Assembly (NCBI GenBank): GCA_049673305.1 | Contig: JBATXM010000260.1 | Location: 20,203-84,202 of the forward strand | Length of the DNA stretch: 64,000 nucleotides | Reading direction: 5' to 3' | DNA from: GCA-003244245 sp049673305 | GTDB lineage: Bacteria > Actinomycetota > Actinomycetes > Mycobacteriales > Pseudonocardiaceae | Part shown: positions 1-9,033 of the stretch, piece after piece | Layout of the letters: every line of letters begins with the position of its first letter | Numbering within the stretch: the stretch's first letter is position 1 | The notes under the pieces: generated by a model | Databases searched by the model: none | What the model was told of the DNA's origin: nothing | Seen by the model: the letters and a program-made list of their open reading frames with translations, nothing else | Program-made: the position numbers and the translations under genes

Positions 1-2
1 TC

Positions 3-689
3 GGTCTGGTCGGCGGCCGCCTTTACCATGTGGCCACGGACTGGGAGAAGTACTTCGGACCCGGTGGAGATCCGATCGCGGCGCTGAAGATCTGGCAGGG
101 CGGGCTCGGCATCTGGGGGGCGATCGCGCTCGGCGGTCTGGGAGCCTGGATCGGCTGCCGACGCCGGGGCATCCCGCTGCCCGCGCTGGCAGACGCGCTC
201 GCGCCAGCGATTGTCGCCGCACAGGCGATCGGCCGAGTGGGCAACTGGTTCAACCAGGAGCTTTACGGCGGTCCCACCTCGTTGCCTTGGGGATTGCAGA
301 TTCGCGAGCGGGTGAATCCGGACACCGGCGTGCCCGATTCGCTCAATGGGATCGCCCAGGGCCCACCGGTGGCGATCGTCCACCCCACCTTCCTGTACGA
401 AATGCTGTGGAACCTGGGTGTCGCGGCGTTGGTCGTGTGGGCTGACCGGCGTTTCCGGCTGGGTCATGGGCGAGCCTTCGCCCTGTACGTCGCGGGGTAC
501 ACCGCTGGCCGATTCTGGATCGAGCTGATGCGGGCTGATCCAGCTACGATGATCTTCGGTCTGCGGATCAATGTGATCACTTCAGTGGTGGTGTTCCTCA
601 GCGCGGCGCTCTACCTGACGCTGGCCCGCCGCGGCCGGGAAGATCCGGAGACGCTCACGGCGCCCCAGCAGATCGCGCTGGCCTCCTAG
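3..689 (+). CDS. lgt: Prolipoprotein diacylglyceryl transferase, C-terminal part (cut by window edge)
   Basis: Lgt is an integral membrane enzyme that transfers diacylglyceryl from phosphatidylglycerol to the lipobox cysteine of prolipoproteins. The reading frame is open from base 3, so the N-terminus lies left of the window. The visible part begins with GRLYHVATDW, which matches the conserved segment after the first membrane helices. It continues with the family signature around GRVGNWFNQELYGGPT and a final helical stretch near FWIELMRADP. Several hydrophobic segments are visible. In mycobacteria lgt also sits just upstream of pyk, as here. The gene ends about 60 bases before pyruvate kinase on the same strand. 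Family assignment is secure; only the start is missing. Confidence 0.93.
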   Translation, partial: GLVGGRLYHVATDWEKYFGPGGDPIAALKIWQGGLGIWGAIALGGLGAWIGCRRRGIPLPALADALAPAIVAAQAIGRVGNWFNQELYGGPTSLPWGLQIRERVNPDTGVPDSLNGIAQGPPVAIVHPTFLYEMLWNLGVAALVVWADRRFRLGHGRAFALYVAGYTAGRFWIELMRADPATMIFGLRINVITSVVVFLSAALYLTLARRGREDPETLTAPQQIALAS

Positions 690-750
690 CCGCCTGATGG
701 ACACCTGCCGGTTGCCGGGTCTGTCGAGACCCACCGCTAAACTGCCCGTT

Positions 751-2175
751 ATGAGTAGACGCGCAAAGATTGTCTGTACCCTCGGCCCGGTCACCGCAAA
801 CCCGGAGAAGATCCGACAGCTGGTCAGGGCGGGTATGGACGTTGCTCGCCTGAACTTCAGTCACGGTACCCATGATGAGCATGCGCGGGTCTTTTCGATG
901 GTTCGGGAAGCCAGCGACGAGTCCGGCAGGGCGGTGGGGATCCTGGCTGACTTGCAGGGGCCCAAGATCCGGCTGGGGCGATTCGCCGCCGGTCCGGTGC
1001 AGTGGCACCCCGGTGACGTGGTGCGGGTGACCGTAGAGGACGTCATCGGTACTCACGACCGGGTTTCCACCACCTATGCGGGGCTCGCCAAGGATGCCCG
1101 CGAAGGTGATCGGCTCCTTGTCGACGACGGCAAGGTCGCGCTGCTGGTGCGCAAGACCGAGGACACCGACGTGGTCTGCGAGGTGACCGAGGGCGGCTTG
1201 GTGAGTGACCACAAGGGCCTGTCCCTGCCAGGGATGAGCGTCTCAGTGCCTGCGCTGTCCGCCAAGGACATCGCTGACCTGGAGTTTGCGCTGCGGTTGC
1301 GGGTGGACATGGTGGCGCTGTCGTTCGTACGCTCCCCGGCTGATATCGATCTGGTGCACCGTGTGATGGACGGGGTGCCAGGCGGCCGGCTGCCGGTGAT
1401 CGCCAAAATAGAGAAGCCAGAGGCGGTGGACAACCTCGAGGCGATCGTGCTGGCTTTCGACGCGGTGATGGTGGCCCGTGGTGATCTCGGGGTTGAGCTG
1501 CCCTTGGAGAATGTTCCGCTGGTGCAGAAGCGGGCTATCCAGGTCGCCAGGGAGAACGCTAAACCGATCATCGTGGCCACTCAGATGCTCGACTCCATGA
1601 TCGGCAATGCCCGACCGACGAGGGCAGAGGCCTCGGATGTGGCCAACGCGGTGCTCGACGGGGCTGACGCGGTGATGCTCTCCGGGGAGACCAGCGTCGG
1701 TCGGTACCCGATCGAATCGGTGGAAACGATGAGTCGCATCGTGGAGGCCGTGGAAGTCGGCTCGCCGAACGTCCCACCGCTGAACCACGTGCCGCGGACT
1801 AAGCGGGGTGTGCTGTCCTACGCGGCCCGGGACATCGGAGAGCGACTGGAGGCCAAGGCCCTGGCGGCGTTCACCCAGTCCGGTGACACCGTCCGCAGGC
1901 TGGCCCGGCTGCACACCCACCTGCCGCTGCTGGCGTTCACCCCCGAGGCCCCGGTGCGCAACCAGCTCACGCTGACCTGGGGCACCGAGACTTTCCTCGT
2001 CCCGCGGGTTGAGACCACCGATGCGATGGTCCGGCAGGTGGATCACGCGATGCTCTCAATCGGGCGTTATCAGCCAGGTGATCTCGTAGTGATCGTGGCG
2101 GGATCTCCCCCGGCCACGGAGGGCTCCACGAACCTCGTCCGGGTGCACCGCTTGGGCGAGGAGGACCTTGGCTGA
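751..2175 (+). CDS. pyk: Pyruvate kinase
   Basis: Pyruvate kinase transfers phosphate from phosphoenolpyruvate to ADP in the last step of glycolysis, in the cytosol. The 474-residue protein starts MSRRAKIVCTLGP, the usual N-terminus of the family. A longer in-frame start at 697 would add 18 residues with no homology, so the ATG at 751 is preferred. Visible motifs are the catalytic segment IAKIEKPEAVDNL (Lys near residue 219), MVARGDLGVE, and the region from PTRAEASDVANAV to MLSGETSVGRYP that closes the active site. The C-terminal regulatory domain is complete (LVVIVAGSPP). Length is normal for bacterial enzymes. It converges with uvrB, the stops lying about 10 bases apart. Confidence 0.97.
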   Translation: MSRRAKIVCTLGPVTANPEKIRQLVRAGMDVARLNFSHGTHDEHARVFSMVREASDESGRAVGILADLQGPKIRLGRFAAGPVQWHPGDVVRVTVEDVIGTHDRVSTTYAGLAKDAREGDRLLVDDGKVALLVRKTEDTDVVCEVTEGGLVSDHKGLSLPGMSVSVPALSAKDIADLEFALRLRVDMVALSFVRSPADIDLVHRVMDGVPGGRLPVIAKIEKPEAVDNLEAIVLAFDAVMVARGDLGVELPLENVPLVQKRAIQVARENAKPIIVATQMLDSMIGNARPTRAEASDVANAVLDGADAVMLSGETSVGRYPIESVETMSRIVEAVEVGSPNVPPLNHVPRTKRGVLSYAARDIGERLEAKALAAFTQSGDTVRRLARLHTHLPLLAFTPEAPVRNQLTLTWGTETFLVPRVETTDAMVRQVDHAMLSIGRYQPGDLVVIVAGSPPATEGSTNLVRVHRLGEEDLG

Positions 2176-2186
2176 CGCCGAGGCAG

Positions 2187-4364
2187 CTAGCGCAGACCGG
2201 CGACGTCCATGCCGCGGAGCTCTTTCTTCAAGTCGGCGATCTCGTCCCGGAGCCGGGCGGCCAGCTCAAACTGCAGCTCTCGAGCCGCACTCATCATCTG
2301 GTCGGTGAGCTGCTGCACCAGATTCGCGAGATCGGCGCGAGGCATCGACGTGATGTCTCGACTCTCCAACGCGCCAGCGCTACCCCGGGGCCGTCCTGGC
2401 TCGCCGGCGGCGCGCTTGCCCCGGGAGGCGTTGCGGCCGGATCCCCCCACCTGCACCGCAACTGTGTCCGAGGTATCGCTGGCCTCGGCGTACACCCGCT
2501 CGAGGATATCGTTGATCTTCTTGCGCAGCGGCTGCGGGTCGACCCCGCGTTCGGTGTTGTAGGCGACCTGCTTGGCTCGCCGCCGGTTGGTCTCGTCGAT
2601 GGCCCGGCGCATTGAGTTGGTGACTGTGTCAGCGTACATGTGCACTTGGCCGGACACGTTACGGGCGGCCCGGCCGATGGTCTGGATCAAGGAGGTCCCA
2701 CTGCGCAGGAAACCCTCCTTGTCCGCGTCCAGGATCGCCACTAGTGACACTTCGGGCAGGTCCAGGCCCTCACGGAGTAAGTTGATCCCGACCAGCACAT
2801 CGAACTCGCCCAGCCGCAGCTGCCTTAGCAGCTCCACCCGACGCAACGTGTCTATATCGGAGTGCAGGTAGCGGACCCGAATGCCGAGCTCAAGCAGGTA
2901 GTCGGTGAGGTCCTCAGCCATCTTCTTGGTCAACGTGGTGACCAGCACCCGTTCGTTGCGCTCAGCGCGGATTCGTATCTCGTGTACCAGGTCATCGATT
3001 TGGCCCTTGGTTGGTTTCACGACGACCTCTGGGTCCACCAGGCCCGTTGGGCGGATGACCTGCTCGACGAACTCGCCACCGGACTGGGCCATCTCATACG
3101 GCCCCGGGGTCGCCGACAGGTACACCGTCTGGCCGATCCGGTCCTGGAACTCTTCCCAGCTCAACGGCCGGTTGTCCAGTGCGGAAGGCAACCGGAAACC
3201 GTGCTCCACCAGGGTGCGTTTGCGCGACGCGTCACCCTCGTACATTCCGCCGATCTGCGGCACCGTGACATGCGACTCATCAATGATCAGCAGGAAGTCC
3301 TCGGGGAAATAGTCCAGCAAGGTGGCCGGTGCTGAGCCGGCCGCACGCCCGTCGATATGCCGCGAGTAGTTCTCGATACCGGAGCAGAATCCAACCTGAC
3401 GCATCATCTCCACGTCGTACTGGGTCCGCATCCGTATCCGCTGAGCCTCCAGCAGCTTTCCTTGCTTCTCCAGCGCGGCAAGCCGGTCTGCCAGCTCGGA
3501 TTCGATGCCGGTGATTGCGCGCTCCATCCGCTCCGGCCCGGCGACGTAGTGTGTCGCTGGGAAGATTCGCACCTCGGGCACCTCCCGTACCACCTCCCCA
3601 GTGAGCGGGTGCAGGTAATAGAGCGACTCAACCTCATCACCGAAGAAGTCGATGCGGACCGCGAGTTCTTCATAGGCAGGGATGACTTCCACGGTGTCAC
3701 CGCGGACCCGAAACGTCCCTCGGGCGAAAGCAAGGTCGTTTCGGGTGTAGTGGATGTTGACCAGAGCCCGCAGCAGCGCATCGCGCCCGATCTCCCCACC
3801 GAGGGGCACCTGGATCGACTGGTTCAGGTATTCCTGAGGGGTACCGAGCCCGTAGATGCAGGACACCGAGGCGACGACGACGACGTCACGCCGGGTGAGC
3901 AGCGACATCGTGGCAGAGTGCCGCAACCGCTCCACGTCATCGTTGATCGAAGAGTCCTTCTCGATGTAGGTGTCGGTCTGCGGGACGTACGCCTCGGGCT
4001 GGTAGTAATCGTAATAGGAGACGAAATACTCCACCGCGTTGTTCGGGAAGTAGTCCCGCAGCTCATGGGCCAGCTGGGCGGCGAGGGTCTTGTTCGGCGC
4101 CATCACCAGCGTCGGACGCTGCACCCGCTCGATCAACCAGGCAGCGGTGGCTGACTTACCCGTTCCGGTGGCGCCCAGCAGCACGACGTCACGCTCACCG
4201 GCGATGACCCGGCGCTCCAGCTCATCGATAGCGGATGGTTGGTCTCCGGCGGGAGCATAGTCGCTCACCATCTGGAACCGGCCCGGAGCCCGGGACGTCG
4301 TTCCGAGCGGACGGAACTCGGAGCGGGGGAGCAGGTCGCGCTGGGTGGCGACGGCATCGGTCAT
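2187..4364 (-). CDS. uvrB: UvrABC excinuclease subunit B
   Basis: UvrB is the damage-verifying helicase-like subunit of nucleotide excision repair; UvrA loads it on DNA and it recruits UvrC. From the ATG at 4364 the protein is 725 residues. The frame is open 130 codons further upstream, but that extension overlaps the divergent DUF402 gene and has no family similarity, so I reject it. Visible: Walker A GATGTGKSATAA near residue 60, the beta-hairpin VSYYDYYQPEAYVPQTDTYI, the DEAD-like LLIIDESHVTVPQ, helicase motifs near LVGINLLREGLDLPEV and QTIGRAARN, and the C-terminal UVR domain (AARELQFELAARLRDEI). All catalytic elements look intact. Confidence 0.97.
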   Translation of the reverse strand: MTDAVATQRDLLPRSEFRPLGTTSRAPGRFQMVSDYAPAGDQPSAIDELERRVIAGERDVVLLGATGTGKSATAAWLIERVQRPTLVMAPNKTLAAQLAHELRDYFPNNAVEYFVSYYDYYQPEAYVPQTDTYIEKDSSINDDVERLRHSATMSLLTRRDVVVVASVSCIYGLGTPQEYLNQSIQVPLGGEIGRDALLRALVNIHYTRNDLAFARGTFRVRGDTVEVIPAYEELAVRIDFFGDEVESLYYLHPLTGEVVREVPEVRIFPATHYVAGPERMERAITGIESELADRLAALEKQGKLLEAQRIRMRTQYDVEMMRQVGFCSGIENYSRHIDGRAAGSAPATLLDYFPEDFLLIIDESHVTVPQIGGMYEGDASRKRTLVEHGFRLPSALDNRPLSWEEFQDRIGQTVYLSATPGPYEMAQSGGEFVEQVIRPTGLVDPEVVVKPTKGQIDDLVHEIRIRAERNERVLVTTLTKKMAEDLTDYLLELGIRVRYLHSDIDTLRRVELLRQLRLGEFDVLVGINLLREGLDLPEVSLVAILDADKEGFLRSGTSLIQTIGRAARNVSGQVHMYADTVTNSMRRAIDETNRRRAKQVAYNTERGVDPQPLRKKINDILERVYAEASDTSDTVAVQVGGSGRNASRGKRAAGEPGRPRGSAGALESRDITSMPRADLANLVQQLTDQMMSAARELQFELAARLRDEIADLKKELRGMDVAGLR

Positions 4365-4421
4365 GGCATTGAGGGTATGCCGGGACCCTGACAGTGGCGT
4401 CCTCGCGTAGGGTCGGTCGCC

Positions 4422-4970
4422 ATGACGGCCTCGCACGGACTGAGTGCGCAAGCCCCGCCGCACATCCACCCTCCCAAGGTTGAAGTGTTCGATCTGGACG
4501 CCATGACCAACACTGATCCCAAGGGAATCGTCCGCGCAGTCCGCGAATACCGGGTCGAGCCATTCGGCCTCTACGTCGGCCGCGACGTCGTCGACCATCC
4601 GTCGATCCACGCCCTGGAGTCCTGGCTGCTGCCTGAGCTGGGACTGCGGATCACTGATTGGTTCTATTCTCCCGGGCACGAATGGGAGGACCACTTCTAC
4701 CTTGACGTGGTGCGCATCGACGTCGACGCGAGGTGCTGGCGCACCGAGGACCACTATCTGGATCTTGTGGTGCGGCCCGGCCGTGGTGTCGACGTGCTCG
4801 ACACTGATGAGTTGCTGGATGCGGTCGTCGCTGGGCTGTTGGATCGATCCACGGCGCAGGCGGCGCTAGCCACGACCTACCGCACGCTGGAGGGCCTAGC
4901 CCGGCACGGCTACTGGTTGGACCGTTGGCTGACGACGGTGGGGGTACTACTGACCTGGCGCCGGCACTGA
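4422..4970 (+). CDS. DUF402 domain protein (nucleoside phosphatase-like fold)
   Basis: A 182-residue cytosolic protein of the DUF402 family. The centre (residues about 30-150) carries the family pattern: aspartate- and histidine-rich strands such as HEWEDHFYLDVVRIDVD and a segment around YLDLVVRPG, followed by an acidic helix near DTDELLDAVVAGLLD. Several DUF402 proteins hydrolyse nucleoside di/triphosphates (family knowledge); this member is untested. The same gene lies between uvrB and coaE in mycobacteria (as I recall, the Rv1632c position), which supports orthology. It is divergent from uvrB with 57 bases between the two starts. A short tandem repeat begins right after its stop. Confidence 0.85.
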   Translation: MTASHGLSAQAPPHIHPPKVEVFDLDAMTNTDPKGIVRAVREYRVEPFGLYVGRDVVDHPSIHALESWLLPELGLRITDWFYSPGHEWEDHFYLDVVRIDVDARCWRTEDHYLDLVVRPGRGVDVLDTDELLDAVVAGLLDRSTAQAALATTYRTLEGLARHGYWLDRWLTTVGVLLTWRRH

Positions 4971-4979
4971 GCAGGCACT

Positions 4980-5030
4980 GAGCCGGCATTAGACCGGCAC
5001 TGAGCCGGCATTAGACCGGCACTGAGCCGG
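4980..5030. repeat. 22-bp tandem repeat, 2.3 copies
   Basis: Two perfect adjacent copies of a 22-bp unit (4980-5001 and 5002-5023) are followed by the first 7 bases of a third. The unit alternates CCGGCATTAGA and CCGGCACTGAG half-units, and a degenerate half-unit continues back to the DUF402 stop codon. It fills the 68-bp gap between the convergent DUF402 and coaE genes. It is too short and too regular to be a CRISPR array. Its origin looks like slippage duplication; no function is implied. Confidence 0.85.
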
Positions 5031-5038
5031 CGGGGGAT

Positions 5039-6220
5039 TCACGCCACCAGCCAGCCGGTTCGCGTCGCCCACCGCTGCGCCCGATCCAGCGCGTTGCAGA
5101 TGAACGGGGTCTTCGCGGCGGCGTAGGCATCGATAGTGTCCCACTGCTGTGCCGCCAGCCGGTGCTTGAGCTCGGCGTACTCCCGGACACCGGCTGGATG
5201 GGCCCGCAGCCAGTCCCGCAGCAGCAGGGCTTCCCGCCAGGTCGGGGAATCCGCAGGCCGGATGTGACAGTTGACGTCCCGAGCCGGATCGGCGTTGGTC
5301 ACGTACGCCTTGTCCCAGGTGGTGCTGTCCCGGGCGTTGTCCCACCAACGACCAGGCAGCTTGACCAGCCCGACCGCGCTGAGGTCTTCGGCTAGACGCT
5401 GCGCCACCTCAAGGTCGGCGACGACCACGTGCACGTCCACCACGTCCTTCGCGTCCAGCCCAGGGACCGACGTTGAGCCGATGTGGTCGATGCGCAATGC
5501 CCGCCCGGCCGCCACCGCCCCAACTCGCGTGAGCACCCGCTGCGCTTGCTGCGGCCAACTGCCGTCGGGCGCAACGAGCACCGGGGCCTCGGTCCTCGGT
5601 GCCCGGCGGCGATGGCGGAGGTTGTTCTCGAAGGGCACCAGCCGCTGCACCCACAACTGGTCGACCGCAGCGTGGGTGTTGTCCCGGCAGCCGCTGTTGT
5701 CCAACCACACGTCCGCTGCGGCGTGGCGCTGCTCGTCGGTGGCCTGCGCGGCGATCCGTGCCGCAGCGGCGGAGCCCGAAAGGCCACGCTGCTCGACCAA
5801 CCGGCGCACCCGTACCGCCGCGTCCGCGTGCACCACGACGACCAGCGGGAACCCACCCGCCATCCCGGCTTCGACCAGCAGCGGGATGTCCTGCACCACG
5901 ATGGCATCAAGTGGCGCAGTCGCGACCAGCTTGGCGGAGCGGGCCGCGACCAGTGGGTGCACGATGGCGTTGAGCCGTCCTCGAGCGTCCGCGTCGGTGA
6001 AGACCCGTGCCGCGAGAGCCGATCGGTCCAATGACCCGTCTTCGGCGAGGATCTCCTCGCCGAAGACCTCGACCACGGCGCGCAGTCCGGCCGTACCGGG
6101 TTCGACTACCTCGCGGGCGATCCGGTCCGAGTCGATGATCCACGCCCCGCATTGCGCGAGCCGGGCGGCGACCATCGACTTACCGGACCCGATCCCTCCA
6201 GTCAGCCCCACCCTCAGCAT
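5039..6220 (-). CDS. coaE: Dephospho-CoA kinase fused to a GrpB/UPF0157 domain
   Basis: CoaE phosphorylates dephospho-CoA on the ribose 3'-hydroxyl, the last step of coenzyme A synthesis. The 393-residue protein has the P-loop GLTGGIGSGKS at residues 6-16 and a typical CoaE domain to about residue 200. The C-terminal half is a GrpB/UPF0157 domain (for example IDHIGSTSVPGLDAKDVVD), a nucleotidyltransferase-like fold. This fusion is characteristic of actinobacterial CoaE. The ATG at 6220 gives the canonical start MLRVGLTGGIG. The gene begins 20 bases after the rpsA stop on the same strand, so rpsA-coaE probably form an operon. Confidence 0.95.
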   Translation of the reverse strand: MLRVGLTGGIGSGKSMVAARLAQCGAWIIDSDRIAREVVEPGTAGLRAVVEVFGEEILAEDGSLDRSALAARVFTDADARGRLNAIVHPLVAARSAKLVATAPLDAIVVQDIPLLVEAGMAGGFPLVVVVHADAAVRVRRLVEQRGLSGSAAAARIAAQATDEQRHAAADVWLDNSGCRDNTHAAVDQLWVQRLVPFENNLRHRRRAPRTEAPVLVAPDGSWPQQAQRVLTRVGAVAAGRALRIDHIGSTSVPGLDAKDVVDVHVVVADLEVAQRLAEDLSAVGLVKLPGRWWDNARDSTTWDKAYVTNADPARDVNCHIRPADSPTWREALLLRDWLRAHPAGVREYAELKHRLAAQQWDTIDAYAAAKTPFICNALDRAQRWATRTGWLVA

Positions 6221-6240
6221 CGGGGGATGGTAGCGCTTAC

Positions 6241-7707
6241 CTACACGCCGCCGGAGAGCCTCTCGCGCAGCGCCGCCAGCTGCTCGTCGCTGGCTAGTGA
6301 CCCTGCGCCAGCGTCGCTGGCGGTAGGTGCCTCAGCGGTTTCCGAGGAGTAGTTCTGATCCTCAGCAGCCTCGGACTCGGCCTCGCTCGCCTTGACGACC
6401 TGCTTGCGGTGCTGCTCGAAACGCACCTGTGCTTCGGCGTAGGCGCGCTCCCACTCTTGACGCTGCTTGTCGTAGCCCTCCAACCAGTCGTTGGCCTCCG
6501 GGTCGAAGCCCTCGGGGTAGATGTAATTGCCCTCGCTGTCGTACTCAGCGGTCATGCCGTACTGCGTCGGGTCGAACTCCATCTCCGGGGACAGTCCCTC
6601 GTTGGCCTGCTTGAGGGACAGCGAGATCCGCCGACGGTCCAGATCGATATCGATGACCTTGACCATCACATCGTCGCCGACTTGCACGACCTGTTCGGGA
6701 ATTTCGACGTGACGCTGTGACAGCTCCGAGATGTGCACTAAACCCTCGATGCCCTCTTCGACTCGGACGAACGAACCGAAAGGCACCAGCTTGGTGACCT
6801 TTCCAGGCACGATCTGCCCGATCTGGTGGGTTCGAGCGAACTGCCGCCACGGGTCTTCTTGAGTTGCTTTGAGCGACAACGACACCCGCTCGCGCTCCAA
6901 GTCGACGTCGAGCACCTCGACGGTGACCTCCTGACCAACCTCGACGACCTCGCTGGGGTGGTCGATGTGCTTCCAGGACAGCTCGGAGACATGCACCAGA
7001 CCGTCCACGCCACCGAGGTCCACGAAGGCGCCAAAGTTGACGATCGAGGAGACCTGGCCCTTGCGGACCTGGCCCTTGGCCAGCTGGTGGAGGAATTCGC
7101 TGCGCACCTCGGATTGCGTCTGCTCGAGCCAAGCGCGCCGGGAAAGGACCACATTATTGCGGTTCTTGTCCAGCTCGATGATCTTGGCCTCGAGCTCCCG
7201 ACCCACGTAGGGCTGAAGATCGCGCACCCGCCGCATCTCGACCAGCGAGGCGGGCAGGAAGCCGCGCAGCCCGATATCGAGGATCAGGCCACCCTTCACC
7301 ACCTCGATGACAGTGCCGCGCACCGGCTCCTCGTTGTCCTTGAGGGTCTCAATATTCCCCCAGGCGCGCTCGTACTGGGCGCGTTTCTTGGAGAGGATCA
7401 GCCGGCCTTCCTTGTCCTCCTTCTGGAGAACAAGAGCCTCGACCTGGTCGCCCACCGCCACGACGTCCGCCGGGTCGACGTCGTGTTTGATGGACAGCTC
7501 TCGGGACGGGATAACGCCCTCGGTCTTGTAACCAATGTCGAGCAGCACTTCGTCACGGTCGACCTTGACGATGGTGCCTTCGACGATATCGCCATCGTTG
7601 AAATACTTGATGGTCTTGTCGATGGCGGCGAGGAAGTCTTCCTCCGTCCCGATGTCGTTGATCGCGACCTGCTGTGTGGTCGGGGCGGTGGTGGTGTCGG
7701 TGGACAT
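6241..7707 (-). CDS. rpsA: 30S ribosomal protein S1
   Basis: S1 binds mRNA and helps initiation on the 30S subunit. The 488-residue protein has four S1/OB-fold repeats, visible around GDIVEGTIVKVDRDEVLLDI (residues about 38-57), PVRGTVIEVVKGGLILDIG, VRKGQVSSIVNFGAFVDLGG and IVPGKVTKLVPFGSFVRV. The C-terminal tail is acidic and low-complexity, as in other actinobacterial S1 proteins of about 480 residues. The ATG at 7707 starts MSTDTTTAPTTQQ. A long upstream region (7708-8069) separates it from the divergent methyltransferase and must hold its promoter. Confidence 0.96.
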   Translation of the reverse strand: MSTDTTTAPTTQQVAINDIGTEEDFLAAIDKTIKYFNDGDIVEGTIVKVDRDEVLLDIGYKTEGVIPSRELSIKHDVDPADVVAVGDQVEALVLQKEDKEGRLILSKKRAQYERAWGNIETLKDNEEPVRGTVIEVVKGGLILDIGLRGFLPASLVEMRRVRDLQPYVGRELEAKIIELDKNRNNVVLSRRAWLEQTQSEVRSEFLHQLAKGQVRKGQVSSIVNFGAFVDLGGVDGLVHVSELSWKHIDHPSEVVEVGQEVTVEVLDVDLERERVSLSLKATQEDPWRQFARTHQIGQIVPGKVTKLVPFGSFVRVEEGIEGLVHISELSQRHVEIPEQVVQVGDDVMVKVIDIDLDRRRISLSLKQANEGLSPEMEFDPTQYGMTAEYDSEGNYIYPEGFDPEANDWLEGYDKQRQEWERAYAEAQVRFEQHRKQVVKASEAESEAAEDQNYSSETAEAPTASDAGAGSLASDEQLAALRERLSGGV

Positions 7708-8069
7708 GCGGTGGGGTGCTCCGAAGGGATAGGGTCGAGTGATCGGGGTGGTCTCGCCTGTAGTGCTTGTGTAGCCTTGCTCTGTGTAGCCTATTTGGCG
7801 CGTCGCTTGTTTGCCGCACCGTTCGTACAGGTGCGCTGATTACTCACTGCGACAGATCAACCTCACCCGGCGGATCACCCTTGCCGCTGAGCCAACTTGA
7901 CACCGGGTCAACTTGACTGCTGAGTCAACTTGACACCGGGTCAGCTGAACAACCTAGGCAGCACGAAACCACAGCGCAAGGCGATTGTACTCAGGCAGGG
8001 GTCAGCGCAGCAAACTTGACCCCCGTGCTCGCCCCCTGCTCGCCTGCTTCGTGATGAGAGACTGCCCTA
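7708..8069. other. Intergenic region between rpsA and methyltransferase with a direct repeat
   Basis: This 362-bp spacer separates two divergent genes and should contain both promoters. I see no convincing ORF. Its notable feature is a 24-bp direct repeat with 23 matches, CTGAG(C/T)CAACTTGACACC-type, at 7887-7910 and 7920-7943; a shorter partial copy (GTCAACTTGAC) lies between them and CAAACTTGACCC follows near 8010. Spacing of about 33 bp, roughly three helical turns, would suit a regulator binding on one face, but that is inference. Confidence 0.6.
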
Positions 8070-8945
8070 GTGACAGGCGCGCCGCAACCAGGGCATGACG
8101 ACGAGGGGACGACCCCGCTGGGTGCTCACTGCCGTGCCGAGGCGATCCTGGGCACGGTCGGTGTGCTGAACCAGCTGGTCAGTGACGCTGAAACGACGGC
8201 AGCCAACCGCCGCTGGTGGGACGCTGACGCGCAGGACTATCTCGCGGTACACGGCGACTTTCTGGGCTCGGTGGATTTCGTCTGGTGCCCCGAGGGGCTT
8301 CGCGAGTCGGACGCCGGCTTGCTGGGTGAGCTGCCAGGTCGCGTCGTGCTCGAGGTCGGTTGCGGGTCGGCACCCTGCGCGCGCTGGCTGGCTGCCCGGG
8401 GGGCGCGGGTGGTCGGCCTAGACCTGTCGGCTGGAATGCTGTGCCAGGCCGTGCGTGCAGCGCGCGACACCGGAATTTTGGTCCCCCTGGTGCAGGCCGA
8501 CGCCACTCGATTGCCCTTCGCCGATGGCAGTTTCGACCTCGCCTGTTCGGCATTCGGCGCGGTGCCGTTCGTCGCGGACTCGGCTGCGGTGATGCGAGAG
8601 GTCGCCCGGGTGCTGCGTCCCGACGGTCGGTGGGTTTTCGCGGTTACCCACCCGCTGCGCTGGATCTTCCCCGACGATCCCGGAGAGGCCGGCTTGACGG
8701 TGGTGCAGTCGTATTTCGACCGTACCCCGTATGTCGAGGTGGACCGCTTCGGTAACCCCACCTACGTGGAACACCACCGCACTGTGGGCGATCGAGTCAG
8801 GGAAATCGTCGCTGCGGGGTTGGTGTTGGAGGACCTGGTAGAACCGGAGTGGCCACCTGAACTGCACCAGGAATGGGGACAGTGGAGCCCGCTGCGCGGA
8901 GCGCTGTTTCCTGGAACCGCGATCTTCTGCTGCCGTCGCTGCTAA
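8070..8945 (+). CDS. Class I SAM-dependent methyltransferase
   Basis: A 291-residue predicted cytosolic methyltransferase of the UbiE/Methyltransf_11 type. Motif I is VVLEVGCGSAPCARWLA (about residues 91-107), followed by the acidic ribose-binding VVGLDLSAGML and the motif IV region FDLACSAFGAVPF. The C-terminal part contains TYVEHHRTVGDRV and EPEWPPELHQEWGQWSP, typical of actinobacterial orthologues. The substrate is unknown. GTG at 8070 is taken as the start; an internal GTG near 8161 (VLNQLVSDAETTAANRRWW) would give a protein closer to many relatives. It converges with polA across a strong hairpin. Confidence 0.85.
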   Translation: MTGAPQPGHDDEGTTPLGAHCRAEAILGTVGVLNQLVSDAETTAANRRWWDADAQDYLAVHGDFLGSVDFVWCPEGLRESDAGLLGELPGRVVLEVGCGSAPCARWLAARGARVVGLDLSAGMLCQAVRAARDTGILVPLVQADATRLPFADGSFDLACSAFGAVPFVADSAAVMREVARVLRPDGRWVFAVTHPLRWIFPDDPGEAGLTVVQSYFDRTPYVEVDRFGNPTYVEHHRTVGDRVREIVAAGLVLEDLVEPEWPPELHQEWGQWSPLRGALFPGTAIFCCRRC

Positions 8946-8990
8946 GGTGTCATTCGGAGCCCAATAGCTGTCTGGCTCACCGGTCGAAGC

Positions 8991-9010
8991 GCCATTCGGT
9001 TCCGAATGGC
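8991..9010. terminator. Hairpin between convergent methyltransferase and polA
   Basis: A perfect 9-bp palindromic stem (GCCATTCGG / CCGAATGGC) sits between the stops of two convergent genes. A related half-site, CATTCGG, lies at 8951. The position suits a bidirectional terminator; there is no clear T-run. Confidence 0.55.
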
Positions 9011-9033
9011 GGCCAGCGTGGGTGCAGGCCGGG

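Noticed and set aside
3357..4154. 265-codon ORF antisense to uvrB
   Set aside because: uvrB is intact on the other strand with all motifs; the antisense frame results from high GC at third positions.
4971..5038. Possible CRISPR-like array
   Set aside because: Repeats are directly adjacent with no unique spacers and only about two copies.
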